Of a stretch of DNA of 64,000 bases, positions 48,038 through 61,396 are shown piece after piece; the first letter of the stretch is position 1, and every line of letters starts with the position of its first letter. The stretch comes from Rostratula benghalensis (lineage: Eukaryota; Chordata; Aves; Charadriiformes; Rostratulidae): contig VXAI01000195.1 in assembly GCA_013399305.1 (NCBI GenBank), positions 113,006 to 177,005 of the forward strand. Direction: 5' to 3'. Both the position numbers and the translations under genes were made by a program. The notes below the pieces were generated by a model. It made no database searches. It was given only the letters and a program-made list of their open reading frames with translations, and was not told the DNA's origin.

Positions 48038-48275
48038 ATATTAGGAAGAATGACTTTACTGAATGAGTGGTCAGGCACTGGAACAGCCTGCCCAGGGAGG
48101 TGGTGGGGTCACCATCCCTGGAGGTATTTAAGAAACGTGTAGATGTGGCACTTCAGGGCATGCTCCAGTGGATGAGATTTGGGGTGGTATTAGGTGAGGT
48201 TGGTTGCTTATGGTTGGACTCGGTGATCTCTGAAGTCCCTTCCAACCATGACAATTCTTATTCTGTTCTTCTGAA
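48038..48275 (+). mobile_element. CR1 LINE, 3' piece of the split copy
   Basis: Resumes the host element at TTAGGAAGAATGACTTTACT and continues through TGGTCAGGCACTGGAACAGC to GTTGGACTCGGTGATCTCTG and a diverged ATTCTTATTCTG end. It directly continues the 46833-47356 piece in sense and order. Confidence 0.93.
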
Positions 48276-51200
48276 CAGTAATAAATTATGAATTGGCCAA
48301 TTCCAAAGGCTTTTAAGACCACATTTTTGTGAAAACAGCTTCCAGTTATGGATAGCAAATCAATACCCTGCTGGCTTAATCTGTAAGCAGGAATGACACC
48401 GGCAGGAACTAAGCCAATGTCACCTTGACATGTGGTATAAACGTGAAAATAGGAACACCTATAGATCTAGAGATCCCATTGTGTAGAAGTCAAGGGTAAA
48501 GGACAGGTAGAGTGAAGCACACTATTGTCCATGGAGCACTGGGTGAAGGGGCTTGGAGGAGTCAGTGCAGCTCCAAGTCCCCAAAAGCCACTCGATGAAT
48601 TATAAGACCTGGTCTCTGGAGGAACAAGTCAACTTCTCACACTGGAAGCAACAATTTTATTGTTCCTTCCAAACTACACACCCCACGTGTGAACACAAAA
48701 GGAAGAGCAAGACATTACATGCAACTAAGCTGAAAATGTTGAATAATAAATGGAAAAGTGTAGGAAAACACCCATCATGTTGTGGGGTGTCTAAATAAGC
48801 AAGAAGATACAAGACAAGAATGGAGATAGGATGATCTCTCAAAAAAGTCCAGGAAAAGCAGAACTGAATACAAGGAGGAAAGAGTCAGTTGAGCAGCACT
48901 GGGTTTCTAGGTTAATTTAATTACATCTATCTAATAATTTATAGCCCAAGCATTATTTCATCACATGCTACATGATGCAATAATTCAAAGCAGCATTTGA
49001 GCGCTTATCTTCTGCCGTGTAATGATTAGGCTTCAATTCACACTGGAGATGTTTACTCATACAGCTGAGAGCACTGGAGGTTTCTCTTTGCGTGACAGCG
49101 CTCTGAGAGCCATTCCCCAAATCAGCCTGACTAAATATCTTCAAAACCGCCGCGATGCTTCCCGAGGCTGAAGCTATGGAAGCTGATGTGTCTGTAGGGC
49201 TGCATTACACAACTGGTAACAGAACCAGTTTGTCTAAAGACCTAAATAAGAGACCAGTATATGCTTTTAGTCTTGCTCCTCAGTACAAAAACATTATTAA
49301 AGATAATTAAGTAGTTGAAAATAAGGCCTCAGAACCTATAGCAGTTTCAAGTATTGCGAACTGGCTTTTAATATATGGTTTTCCATACAACAATTACAAG
49401 TGATAATACATGTAATGAAGGAATTTATTCCCAAATAACATTAATTACACTGAAAATCATAATATATGAGAGCAAACTTCATGTACTACAAATGGGAATA
49501 AATACTTTTCGATAAATTATCTCTCTTCTCCACTCATTAACAGCTCACAAGATGCAGAAAGCAAGTATTCCTCCAGTAAACTTATGGGACTATGAAGGTA
49601 TTTTGCTGCTTGAGAAAAAGCACAGATCACAAAACCAGACTAACTGTGGAGAACTGGAACACTACCTCCAATCCACTGCCATCAGAGGACAGTTGCTTTA
49701 AGGGAGGTTGATTTTAGAGGAGCCCAGTTAGGTTACATGATTGCTAACAACGTCATGGAAAGGCAAGAGCAAACCTAAGCTCTGTCCTCTTCTTTGAGAC
49801 TGATGGTAGATTATTCTTGAAGCCTAAAGTTTGAAAAAGCACTAAGACTTGAGTAAGAGTTTCCTGACAAAGTTTTTCCCTTCTTTCTGGTCCATTCAGC
49901 TCTCGGGTAACTTCTGGGAATCACCAAAGCCCTTCTGGATTTCCCTTCCTAAATTTCCTATTAGTCATCATTATGTTAAGTGCAACAGAACAAAGATCTC
50001 TGGGTATATACACCCTACCTGTTTTTACATGTGGGTTTCCAGCTCAGGAAACAATGAAGGACAAGTCATGGTACCAAAAATAAAAAAATGGGAAAAAAGC
50101 AGCTGGGGCCACTTTCACTTCCACGTTCCCCTTTGGGCATCAAGTCACACGCCTGAAAGGAGAACCCTTGTTGGGTTTTTTTTAAATACAGCCTACAGAT
50201 GCTTCTAGAAGATGCAAAACCTCTTACTCCTGGTTGCAGTTCTACAAAAAACAGACTTGGAAAAAAAAAATGCCACAACAAACAAACCCAACAACTTGAT
50301 TTTTGAACAAAATTTAAATCAACAAAGCACTCTACACCTTACCAAGCAGTGCGTCCCACCGGTATCTGCTCAGGACAGTTACCCCTCCTAATCTCTAAAT
50401 AACCCACGAGGGGGGTGCAGGCAGCAGAAAAGCAACACACAGAGGGGGTCAGACACCCTGGTGAAATCCCTCACAGGCTGGATACACAAAATTGCTTCTC
50501 TGAGCTCCCCATAGCTTCAAAGCAATCCCAGCAGCCTGAACAACCTGGTGGGAATGCCCTTGCAGTGATGTACTTCATTACTACAATTTCTTAAACCTGT
50601 CAGCTGTTACTAGTAGATAGTTAAAAATGTGAGGGGATTCTTGAATTGCTACAGGTTCATGGAGCAAAAAGCCTACACAAATTAACAGGTACTTCAAATG
50701 TGGTTTTCATGAAAGCTGACAGAGTGGTAAAAATTCCTGAAAACAATACAGGTTTGAGAAGTTTTTCCAAGTGACACATTCTGACAAAAGAGCTGGATTA
50801 ACTCTGGGGTTTAATTATGTATGCCACTACGTCCCTGTGAGAACACACTTCCAAAAGGCTGGTGTATAAAGAAGTATGTTCGTGAACAAACTGTTTTGCA
50901 TTTTATCCTGTAATCAGTATGATTAACAGAATTTTGTAATACAATGCATTCTGCCTCAATTAATCTATAGCTTAGCCTGGTCTGAGTTTTCCCCTGTTCA
51001 ATTTACATTTAACTACTCATAGACACCATAACAGAAACAAAGTGTTCATAACAAGAAATAGGTTTACTGTTATTTCAATTTAATATATAGATTTTTCTGC
51101 TTGTAATATTGTTTTAATAAAAAGTGCTGTTGGGGGGAAAAAAAACAAGGTATCATTTGCCATGATGGCCTAATTAGTAAGAAATTTCCACAGACCTGAT

Positions 51201-53285
51201 TTATAAGGAAAACTTGGGGCTGTCATGAAGTTCTCAGATCCCTCAGTAAGGAGCCCTTGCAATTCCCAGACCAGGTATTTGCAGAGCTGCACACCTCGCC
51301 TGCAGCAGTGAACCTGAGCTCCTTAAGAAGCCTCTGAGCCTAAGGAGACTTTCTGAAATTCCCTGTGTCCAGTAGCCAGCCCTCCCCAAGCCTTGCAGCC
51401 CAGAAAGCCAAGATCTATACCCACCATTTAAAGGACAGTTATTAACAGCACAACAGCCCCCATCTTGATATAGTTCTCAAACTGTTAAATACGGTTAGAC
51501 CTAAGTAACAAATTCAGAAACTGGGCAGAGAGGAGAAAATCAAATCAAGGAAGAAAGTGGAGGATTGCAACCCACTCTGCACCAGGCTTGAAAAGTTCTT
51601 TCCAGCTCCCTGCTTGCTAACAAGCCTTGAAACAATTACTGGCCACCAGACTCCATCCAACCTATTTCCAACATCACTAGCCATCTTAAAACCAACTAGG
51701 ATCCCTTGATGAAAAATTCCACGATACTCTATGGCCACTGACAATTTAGGTTCCTGGAGAAAAAAAAAAAAAAAGTTCAGAATTCCCACTGAAAAAAATA
51801 TTTCACTTTTCCAGTGAGGGAAGTAAATGCTGGGGATCAGGGAAAGAGAGGAAGAAGATCTGGTACTAGCTTGTAAATATTCCCAAGACAGACACAAAAC
51901 CTCTGTGACTTTGCCTTGTCATGACTATAAGCATCTGCTCTAACCATTACTTGGCCATGAGGCAGCGCCAATTTCTGTAAAATTGGATTACCCATCTACA
52001 CTTTTAGCTTCGTCATGGGATTTTTTTTCCTCCCCTTTGAATAGCATTTCAAAATTGGAAACACAGAGCATTCACACAGAACAACATCTTTGTATTTTAG
52101 CAGAAATTTTGAAGACCTTTTAAATTTTGAAACTCAAATTTTGCTGGAGCTCAGTTTTGCAGGCAAGAGGAGGTTCTGAAATACGGGATTACTCTCTTGA
52201 GGCAAGACATTCATTGTCATCCAGTGTCTCAACTCCAATGGACTGGCTGCAAACAAATCTCAATTGGTTGAAGTTTTCATTCACAAAAGCGATCTCTTTT
52301 TGGTATTCATTTTGTACACATGAAAGACTAAACCACCGAATAACACTATTATGTTCTAATACACTAATGTTGAATAATAATTATCTTCTGCTAAAAATGT
52401 TACATTCATAAGCACTGTAGGAAGTGCCACATGGTTACTACACAGGTTCTGCTTTTTCTTTCCAAGGTAAATATTCAAGGCAGTTCAAAATTATTAACTG
52501 GTACCAAAAAATCTCCCTTTTTATCCTTTTCAATCCTTCCCAAACCAGTGAATAAACAACAATTCCCCCATCTATACATTATGCAAGCTCAGTTTCAACA
52601 TCTTACTAGAAGAAAAGCAACAGAGAGCTTGAGATTTTTCTGGTCTCCTGTGCAGAGTAAGGCCCCCCCCAGCCCGTGTTCTTCACTTTTTCAAAGTTCA
52701 GAAGCTCAGTTAAGAGAGTAACCCAACCAGCCCCAGGACTCCACACTAACTAGAGTCTGCATTCAAACATGCCCAATGACTGTAAGGGGAGGCTACAAAC
52801 CAGGTTCCCGCTTAGCAGAAAATAAAAAGCTTATCCTTTCTAAATTAAAAATCACACAAATATTACAGGCTAGTCAGTTCATTGCAATTTAAAAGAAATG
52901 GCAAAGCTCATTATGGTTTTTTGTTGCTTTGTTGGTTGTTGTTTTGGGGTTTTTTTTGTTAAAATTAAATGAGAAAGCAAAACGTGGCAGGCAAAACATG
53001 CACAACTATGCTACTTATATCACAACTTCAGTAAACAGGCAATAAAACACAAAAGCTCACCACCCTCCCCCCCACAAGAGCCTACTGTACACCAAGCCCT
53101 CTTAAGATTCACTCCTACAATGCAGTTAAGTAGAAGATTTCAGAAAAGGGATGCACAAAAAAAAAAGAAAAAAAATAAAACCAAACACATTTAGCAGACT
53201 TAACAGTTTGATTAAACAAGAGTCCTGAAGAGTTTAAACACATGTTCAACAGCATAACATTTACAACAAGAAAGAAGAAAGGCAC

Positions 53286-53387
53286 CTGGAGACATCTGAC
53301 ACTGGGCATGCTCTGCAGGCATCTCAGTGCGCACATGCTCTCTACCAGGTTGGAGCAGCCTAGCCACAAAGACCTTGGCACAGAACA
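53286..53387 (-). CDS. FBXW11: FBXW11 exon 2, N-terminal cassette exon ([11 protein letters not shown]...)
   Basis: This 102-bp exon is phase 0-0 and encodes 34 residues, beginning [16 protein letters not shown] and ending MPSVRCLQ. The acceptor is CACCCTGCAG and the donor CAG/GTGCCT, which is a weak 5' splice site. It corresponds to the block that distinguishes the 542-residue human isoform from the 529- and 508-residue forms. Counting 15 residues for exon 1, it covers residues 16-49. Compared with the human sequence as I remember it, there are two changes (GCSN for GCAN, ALRC for ALSC). The segment lies upstream of the dimerisation domain and has no known catalytic role. It is thought to affect isoform-specific properties such as localisation. 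Confidence 0.95.
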
Positions 53388-55091
53388 CTGCAGGGTGACA
53401 AAAAGGAAGGAAGAGAAGAAGCAGTTAGATGCCACAACAAATCACTCAAGGCAGGCAACTCATTAGTACGTTAACGTGGGTACTTATCTATGTTATTTCT
53501 ACATTAATCACAAGGTTAGCGGCCAAGGGTAAAATAACAACTGAAGATCCTTGTTAGAAAATAAGCCATCCCTCTTGTCCTACCAAGTATAACGAGCTGA
53601 TTTGCCTCCTTTGCAACCCAGCTGGGTCCTACTGGTCATGTTGGAGTTGGAGTCGGGGTCCAGCACCCGCACGCTGCTGCCAATGCTGCAGATCACTGCT
53701 GAGGTTTGTCCCTCCACAGCCACCCGCGGGGAGCAGAGGGGCAGGAGCTCCTCGTTTGGGTGGCACCTCTTTAGAACACAACCCCGAGGAGCACAGCTCA
53801 TTAAGGTTTGGCACCCAGCAGCGTCTCAGCTTTCTCAACACACCTGTGACTGTTTATTCAGACAGCAAAGCCAATGGGAACTCCTGGAGTTACACTGACA
53901 TAACCAAAAAGTTGAGTGGTTTTGAAGAGGGACAACACCTTGCTAAGTTCAGTTCAAATTGCAAGACTAACTTCTGCATAATATCCAGATTAAATGGGTT
54001 ATTAGGGAAAAAAAAAATTATTGTATTCTCAGCTGAGGGCATTCTAAAGCCAAATTGTCCCCTAACTACATCAATTTATTACTCGTACCACCACCCAAGC
54101 CAGAAAGAACCAAACTTCACTACCAGACTGCACGTGGCTGACACTGGAAGTTAGGGAAAGGTTGGAAATCCTTTTTGTTTCTTTTCTGAAGCTCACTCCC
54201 CCAACCTTTTATAGCTCCATGATGTTATTTCACAGTTCCTTTCAAGGACAGAATAGTACATACAGTATGGAACCATCAGAGAAAGTGAGGGAAAAGCAGT
54301 CAATTAACCACTATCAAGCCATGTACAAACCCAGCTCTAAAATTTGGCACAGGCTTAAGCTTTTGGTATTTTTCGCATAGGCTTCCAGGTTAGTTATATG
54401 AAACATCAAATCTTTAAAAGAAAAAAATCGCAGAGAGATGAAAGTTGGGAGTGGAATAGTGGGAGGTGCAGAGTCAGGGACAGGGGTTTGGAGGGGAAGG
54501 AAGGAGCCCAGAAAAACCAGAAGAAGAACCTTATTTTTTATTTGGTTTGCATCTTATAAATAAACCAAGAGAAAGCCTCATATTTTCATCTCGGTGCTAA
54601 GGAGAGAAATTAAAGGAAAAATAGGAGGAGGAGGACCCTGGCAGCACCAAACCACAGGTGAATTCTCTCTCTAATTGAGCAGGAAGGCTGCAATTCCAGA
54701 GGGATATTCTGAACCAAGCATTCGTCATGGGCTGAGTGGGTGTATGTACCTTATGTACAGAGGTAAAACCAAACATATTTAGGCTATAGTATATTCTTCC
54801 TTCAATATCAACATAAATCAGGTTTATATTATTAAAAGCTTAGAGAAATATGATTTTTCATTTAGCTATCAAGTAATTAATCCCATATAATTACTTTGCC
54901 ATAGTTTACTTGGACACATCCGCACGTAAACACTTCAAATTTAGTTCCCTGGATTATTCCAAGATAGTCAAATCAGTGACATTAGGGAAACTACCTTCAT
55001 TCCAATGAGACACCAGAAAAAAATAAAGAATACCTGAATGGTGTTTCTGCGACACTGAACCACCAAAATTCCCTGCAGGTTATTTGTTAAA

Positions 55092-55109
55092 GCCCAAATA
55101 AATTTGGGC
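55092..55109. other. 18-bp palindrome
   Basis: GCCCAAAT and ATTTGGGC flank two A bases, a perfect 8-bp inverted repeat. It could form a short hairpin or a dimeric protein site, but chance is likely in AT-rich DNA. Confidence 0.4.
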
Positions 55110-58100
55110 ATTTTTAAACATACAGGCCGAGTTAAAGAAAAAAAAAAAGTAATTCTGTTGACACTTAGCTAAAGTCATTGATTAAGGAAGACCACAAACT
55201 TCTCTCCTAAAATATTCAGATAAAATGTAAAAAACTGTGCATATAATTCATTTAATGAATCCATACCTACAGGGATCCACAAATTACATGCTTAAAATCA
55301 GCAGCTGAGATTATTAGACTGTGTTTTCTTGTAGCTCAAAAAGCTGAATTTTAAGAACCTAAGAGAAATATGAGTGACTTGAGGACAATTTTTCAATGTA
55401 GTTCAAAATGCATTAGAGACAGAGGCCATTTCCATGCCAAGTTTAAGCCACACAAAACCCTTTCCCCACTGTTACAAAACCCTGAATGAAAGGATTTATA
55501 AAAAACACTGGACACTTAGCTGCAGCAATAATATTGCACAATGCTACAAATTAAATATTGCATCCTACTTCACACTAAGACAGGAATGTGCAAATATTTG
55601 TGTGCTTCACTGACATGTTAGTTCTTGACCCTGCTTGCATAGGAGCTGTCATGAATAGAAGTGTTAACGGTGTACTAAGGATTTAATTTCTGCGTAACAA
55701 GAGCCTGAACTTCATCTTCACTTTCCACTTGCTTTTCGTCAGGATCCCAGGGAGACACAGCACTACTTATTAAAGTTTGGGAAGGGGAAAATGACCCTGG
55801 CCAACAGGCATAACATTAAATTCACATAACAAGCAGCGTCGATCCCGCTGGCAGACGACTGAACCACAGCAGACTAAGATAAGGCCAATCAAAATGCACA
55901 TTTTAAGGGAAAAAAACCCCTAATTTGCCATGCAGAGTTTTAATCAACTCACGTTAAGACAGCTGTGTGTTCACCTCAACGCACCACAGGCAGGGGAGGA
56001 AGAGGTGAACGAGGGGCTTTACAGCTTCGTGGCAAGGAGAGAATGATGCTGGAAGAATAAAGACAAATAGAGAAACCCTCATCTGATCTTTTAGATGCTT
56101 TAACATTTGGAAAAATTAATACATGAATTTTACTATTATATGATTGATTTTAATTCTATATGCAAAGAACTGCTTCAGTGGTCCAGCCTAAGGAACTGCA
56201 TTTCACAATTTAGGTTCCAATCTCAAATCTTAAATTTAACAAACCCCCGCAAATGCTTACACTTACACTCAAATATGTAAATTCTCAGTAATATCAGAAA
56301 AATAAAGGAATATGCTGCAATGTCTTTAAAGGTCAGAACTCCTTATATTAATAGTAAAGCAGGCAGCAGTGTTCTTCCAATAAATCAACTTTGTAGGTGG
56401 GTAACTTTTAGAATAGAGGCAGAAAAAACCACCAGCCGAAAACCAAGAAAACCCTACCCATCTCTGAACAATCCAGCGTTTTCTTTCACTTTGGACTTTT
56501 CCTAAATACAGAGCACTGCTCCCTTGGTAAAGCACTGTAAAATGTCCAGAAACCTTTCATTTCAGGGCATCTGAAATTAGGAGTTATGTCACAAAGAAAT
56601 CCTCACTCTTTCTTACCCTTTAAGAAAAATACATCACCCATTTATTCTACAAAGTGCACTGAATTGCTGAAGAAATTAATCTGTCCTATAGCCCGTGCTC
56701 CTGACAGAATTAATACATCTTTGATATCCAGGGATGGAAATATTGCAGTGTCATAACTAAGAATGACAGCATTTACATAACCAAACCTAACTGCTGGAAG
56801 TTTTATCAAGTATTAAAACTATGACCTTGGAACTTTTCACTGCGTTCGTTTTATTTATAGAAGATAATTTAAGGAATCAAAATTTATTGGTGTGTTTACA
56901 GTTTGGGAAATTCTGTTCTTAAGGCAAAAATATCCTTGCTTTTGAAAATCAGTTTCTGGAGTCCAAACAAGATTGGCACAGGGAAACATTTTGGAATTTC
57001 AAAGAAAAATACAGTAAAAGAAACGAAGGGGCTAATTTACTTTTATTTTTTTTGCCAGGAGCATGACTAATTACGTTAATTCACTCCTCCTGCAACAACT
57101 TTTTTTCTTATGCAGCTTATTACAAAATGAAATTGAACGTTAGAGCCAAAAATTCCTTCAAGTTTGCAAATTCTAAAGCCTGAAATGCTTTTCCCAACAT
57201 TCTTGTGAGCACAAAGCAGCTCCTCAGTAGGGTTAGTTCGTGTTCTGGATGGCCACGGGGCTACAGGAAAAGATTTGGATGGGCAAAAAAGCTACAACCA
57301 AAGAAGTTCAACCTTCATTCTGAATTCTGTTTGGGTTTTCAGCTGTAAGAAACTCACACACTATTCAAAATTGGTAACTGCCTGTTTACTATGATTTAGG
57401 CTGGGACCAAGAGAATTGATAGTTCTTTATTTCCATTAACACTTAATGTTGATAAATTCACGGGCAGCCTCTGTTACTGAAATCTGTCTATGGCTGGGAA
57501 TGACAGACACATTGCCCGCTAGCCCAAGATTCATGCTGCCAGAAGGGGTATTCTGAAAAGCAAACTCAGAGCTGAAGGCAGTACACTCATTTATGAAATC
57601 TATACAGCTCCCAAATCGAATTTAGTATCAAGCTCAGACGTTACGTTTCTGAAAAATCAGCATAAACCAGAATAAGACATAAAACCACCACTGAAAGGCC
57701 TTCAGTATTATCTTACATTCAGCAGGGAACCGTTGTCAACTTCTCAAACTCCATCTAGCTGGGGCATCACCCAGACCTTACCTGCTGTTGTACCTTAAAA
57801 GATTTATTCAAAGTAGTGACCAGCACAAGGGTGTTGCACCAATTAGATACCGGAACAAGCAGGCTGTGTATTTGCAAGAAGTGGAAAAGTCAGAGTGTAC
57901 TTTAAGTGTAAACGCTCAGGTCAGCAGTAGTGTGTGGGGACATGCATGTCACACAGAGGGGTGTTGCACAAGTGACAGCCTGGCTCGGCAGGGTAACAGG
58001 TTCACTACTGCGCACGTTTTGGTACGACATTCAATATCTTTGCCGAGGCACTTGAAAACAACGAAAGAATTTACGTCAGACCAATAGCAGTACTTTGTAC

Positions 58101-61100
58101 TCCTCCTAGTCTCTTTTGGAAACCAAGTTGTCCCTTGAGAGATGCAGTGTATTCACATGCTCCACACGGGTTTGTTGGATTCAGTGCCATCACATCACTA
58201 CCTTTTCTATGGCTAAAATGCAATCTCACGTCCAGTCTTGAGTGCCCGATTTGGAAGGCTGTTGGAGTACTATTCATACAACATATTTCCAAAATCCATG
58301 GAGTTTTATATACGCATTTGAGTGTTCTGCTTTGATTTAAGAATAGCTACATTCTCAGGTCAAGAGAATTGTCTTAGACATAATTCACTCCTGCATTTCT
58401 GTCCTTTGATGAACTACAAATGCAGAAGTGAACTTCTCAAAAATATCCACAGCGTAGCAAACTCCTTTTAACTTGTGAAATGTTTTGATTATTCTTTTAT
58501 TGTTACCAGATCATTCTAATAAAAAATAAAAAAACAATATAAAATAGGTAGCCAATAGCTGAGTCACGCTTCCATTAGAAAAAAATCTATTTAGCTAAAT
58601 GCCATTCAAAATAAAAATCGCTCAACGGTACAACCTTCCAATAGCCATTCAAGCTCTGCACATCAGCTCCTTGCATTTGGGGAAAAACACTAAGTGAGCA
58701 ATCGGGAAATTTAAAGCAAGACAAAGGGAAAGTAATTTATCAGATAAATTCTCCTCATTACCACACCGTTCTTCCAGATAGGAGAATGAATTCACAGAAG
58801 GGTGATCGATAGCGCAGTCCTGCTCCGCTCCTGGAGATCAAAGTGTGCGCTCGCTACAACAAAATGAATGCTACAAAAGGAATATGGATTCAGTGGAGAA
58901 AAGATTAAATGCTTTCTTTGAATATAACAACAATCTCACTCTATTATCATTTATTCATCAGGGTAATACACACGAGATGCAGTAGCTCATTGTCAGGAAG
59001 ATACAAAAGACTAGGAAGAAAATCCTACTACGTTTGTGTAAGTCACTCTGAACATTGACTGAAATCACATCAACTTTCCAAAACACACAGTATTTAGAGC
59101 AACCCTCACTTCTTTCATGCATCCCAGTCCCCCCAGTTTCAAACCCCCAGAAGTGGGATACTCCTTTCTGCATTAACATATCCTACATTACACAAAAAGG
59201 CTATTACCAAAGAAAAATGGCTTTCCCGTGCTTTTACACAGCAGGAACTGAGGTGTTACAGACATCCACAGAGAGCAGCACACCTGCTTAGAGTAAATCA
59301 TAACTTGGGGTGGGGGGAAAGAGAAGCACTGAAAAAAAAAAACCCCCCAAAACTAAACTCTAGCACTGCCAACTGAAACAGTAGAAACTTTTGAGTATGT
59401 TAAACACCTAAATAAGTGTGGCTGAAAGTCATCTAAGATGTTAGAAGTTGTCCTTAGACTCTTTTCTGTATTAAGTTTTTAAGAATGAGGCCTAAGACAA
59501 ACTAAAAATAATATTAACCCCATCTAAAAGTCTAGTAGAGACAAGGCAGCGTGCCCTTTAACTTGACAAGTTTAAATGCACACGGAGTCTGGGCTCAGCA
59601 CATAATAAAATGCTAACTTCACATTCAGGGTTTGGACATCATGTGCTGCAGAGGAATATTTCCATAGCCTTTGATAGCTGACTTACACTTCACTTTTTGA
59701 AATAGAAGACTCAAAACCTGAGCAAGAACTAAGTCTCCAACCTGCAGATCCTTGCACTCAAGCTCAACTTTGCTTTCTACTGCCTTTGATAGGACTGGTT
59801 CATGTTTTAAAAAGTTAAGCAATACTGAATATCCTCACATGGGGGATCTTAATCAGCAGGAGTACACGTTTATGCTTCCTCTTTTCCGCCCCTCAGTGTA
59901 TTTTAAATTATTTCCTCTTTTCAGGTTTCATCATTAAAGATGCCAAGTTCACTTCTGCCTCCCCATGCTCTCATTTTAGAAAAAGGCACACCCTGAACAA
60001 CAAATATTCCACGGGAAAATGTTATTTTGCAGCGTTAACTCCAAGGTGAGAGTGATTCATGCGGGCGACAAATTCAATTTGCTATTAGAAGAGACTGCAT
60101 GAAATGCGTCAGACTAAGGTTAATGAGTATTTCCTTTAGATTTTGCCTTAGATTTTTTTTTTTTGAGAGAGAATTATACTAGAAAAGCACACCCAAGACT
60201 TCTCCACCCTAACGAAATAAAGTACTCAAAAAAAAAAAAAATAATCAAACCAGGAAACAACTCTACCCTGTGCACAAATAATTCATTATAGATGTATTCA
60301 TCAATTACATTCAAGTATAATTTTGTGTAAAACACCACACCAGCAAAACAAACGCAGAGCTAAAACAATACATGAGATCAACAGCTCCTACAAGAGTTTC
60401 TTCTACAGTGGATTAAATATCAAGGCCTTAACATTTGCTTTAGTAGCTGCCTACAGAAGAGAACACTCAAGCGGTTTAGTGTTATTGCTATTAATATCAA
60501 AGGAATTGAGGCACACGGCTTCCTAGTAACTTTGGAAATAAGTTGCCAAGTTCGTTAAAGCACTAACTTAGAATTAAAGCTGGGCACGAGGAGAGGTGCA
60601 GGCCTCCTGTTCACAAGAGGTATTTAACTCACATAACTTTATTTACCTATCAGCCAGGGACCCACTTTCTTTCCTAACACACACAAATGCCTTCCAAACT
60701 TGTCTTTCGGATAAGGTGTTGTAGCCTTATACAGTCATCTCAGAGCAAGGTGACTCAAAATACAACCACACTCCCTTTCCTCTGAAATAAACCCGCTGGA
60801 ACTGTAAAGCTCCACTTGAGAACTGTGCCGTACAACCAGCTCAGTTAGGCTCAGAAAACAACTCAGAACAGAACTTTGTGTTGAAATCTCAGGAAGGATT
60901 TAAAAGGCTGACTCCAAGTGCTGCCCACAACAGAACTTCAAATGGCCCTTCGGCAGGGTAAAGCCACTGCAATCTGTACTGGGAACAAGTAGACAAGTTT
61001 TCTGCATTTCTGAACCTCGTCAGAGGTTCACACACAGCTCAAAATCAGAGCAGAGGGCTATTTACCTTTTCCTGAACTCAACTGAGAAGTTCACCCAAGT

Positions 61101-61396
61101 CACTGGCAATGCTGCTTTCCCCTTTCACAAGCATTTCCTTAGTGCCCCTGTATCTTCCCAGCCCCGCAGAAGGCAAGGTCACCTCACGTTCCTGGGTCTG
61201 TCACAGCAGATTTGCAATTTCCTAACAAACTGCACATGTATTTACTTGAAGATACCCTTTCTTACCCTAAGCTCAGCAGCTCACTTGGGGTGTTCTAACA
61301 CTTCAGGAACACGAAGCAGTTAAAGCAAGATACTGAATTTGCGGACAAACTCATCTAAGCAGAAGCAGCAAGAGATAGTACAGGGTGACTGCTTAC

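Larger units (their letters stand above)
32646..53285 (-). other. FBXW11: FBXW11 intron 2 (20.6 kb)
   Basis: The largest fully contained intron, separating the two cassette exons. It is poor in repeats apart from a CR1 relic (38345-38410), a possible repeat fragment (45515-45612) and the nested CR1 (46833-48275). It has AT-rich stretches that look like candidate conserved elements (36230-36520, 42690-42835, 48901-49230). The remainder shows no gene. Confidence 0.88.

Noticed and set aside
46798..48066. The longest open reading frame in the window (422 codons, plus strand)
   Set aside because: It runs through the plus-sense CR1, then the antisense of the nested CR1, then non-coding sequence. 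Its second half is Pro/Ser/His-rich antisense translation. It is a by-product of the nested repeats.
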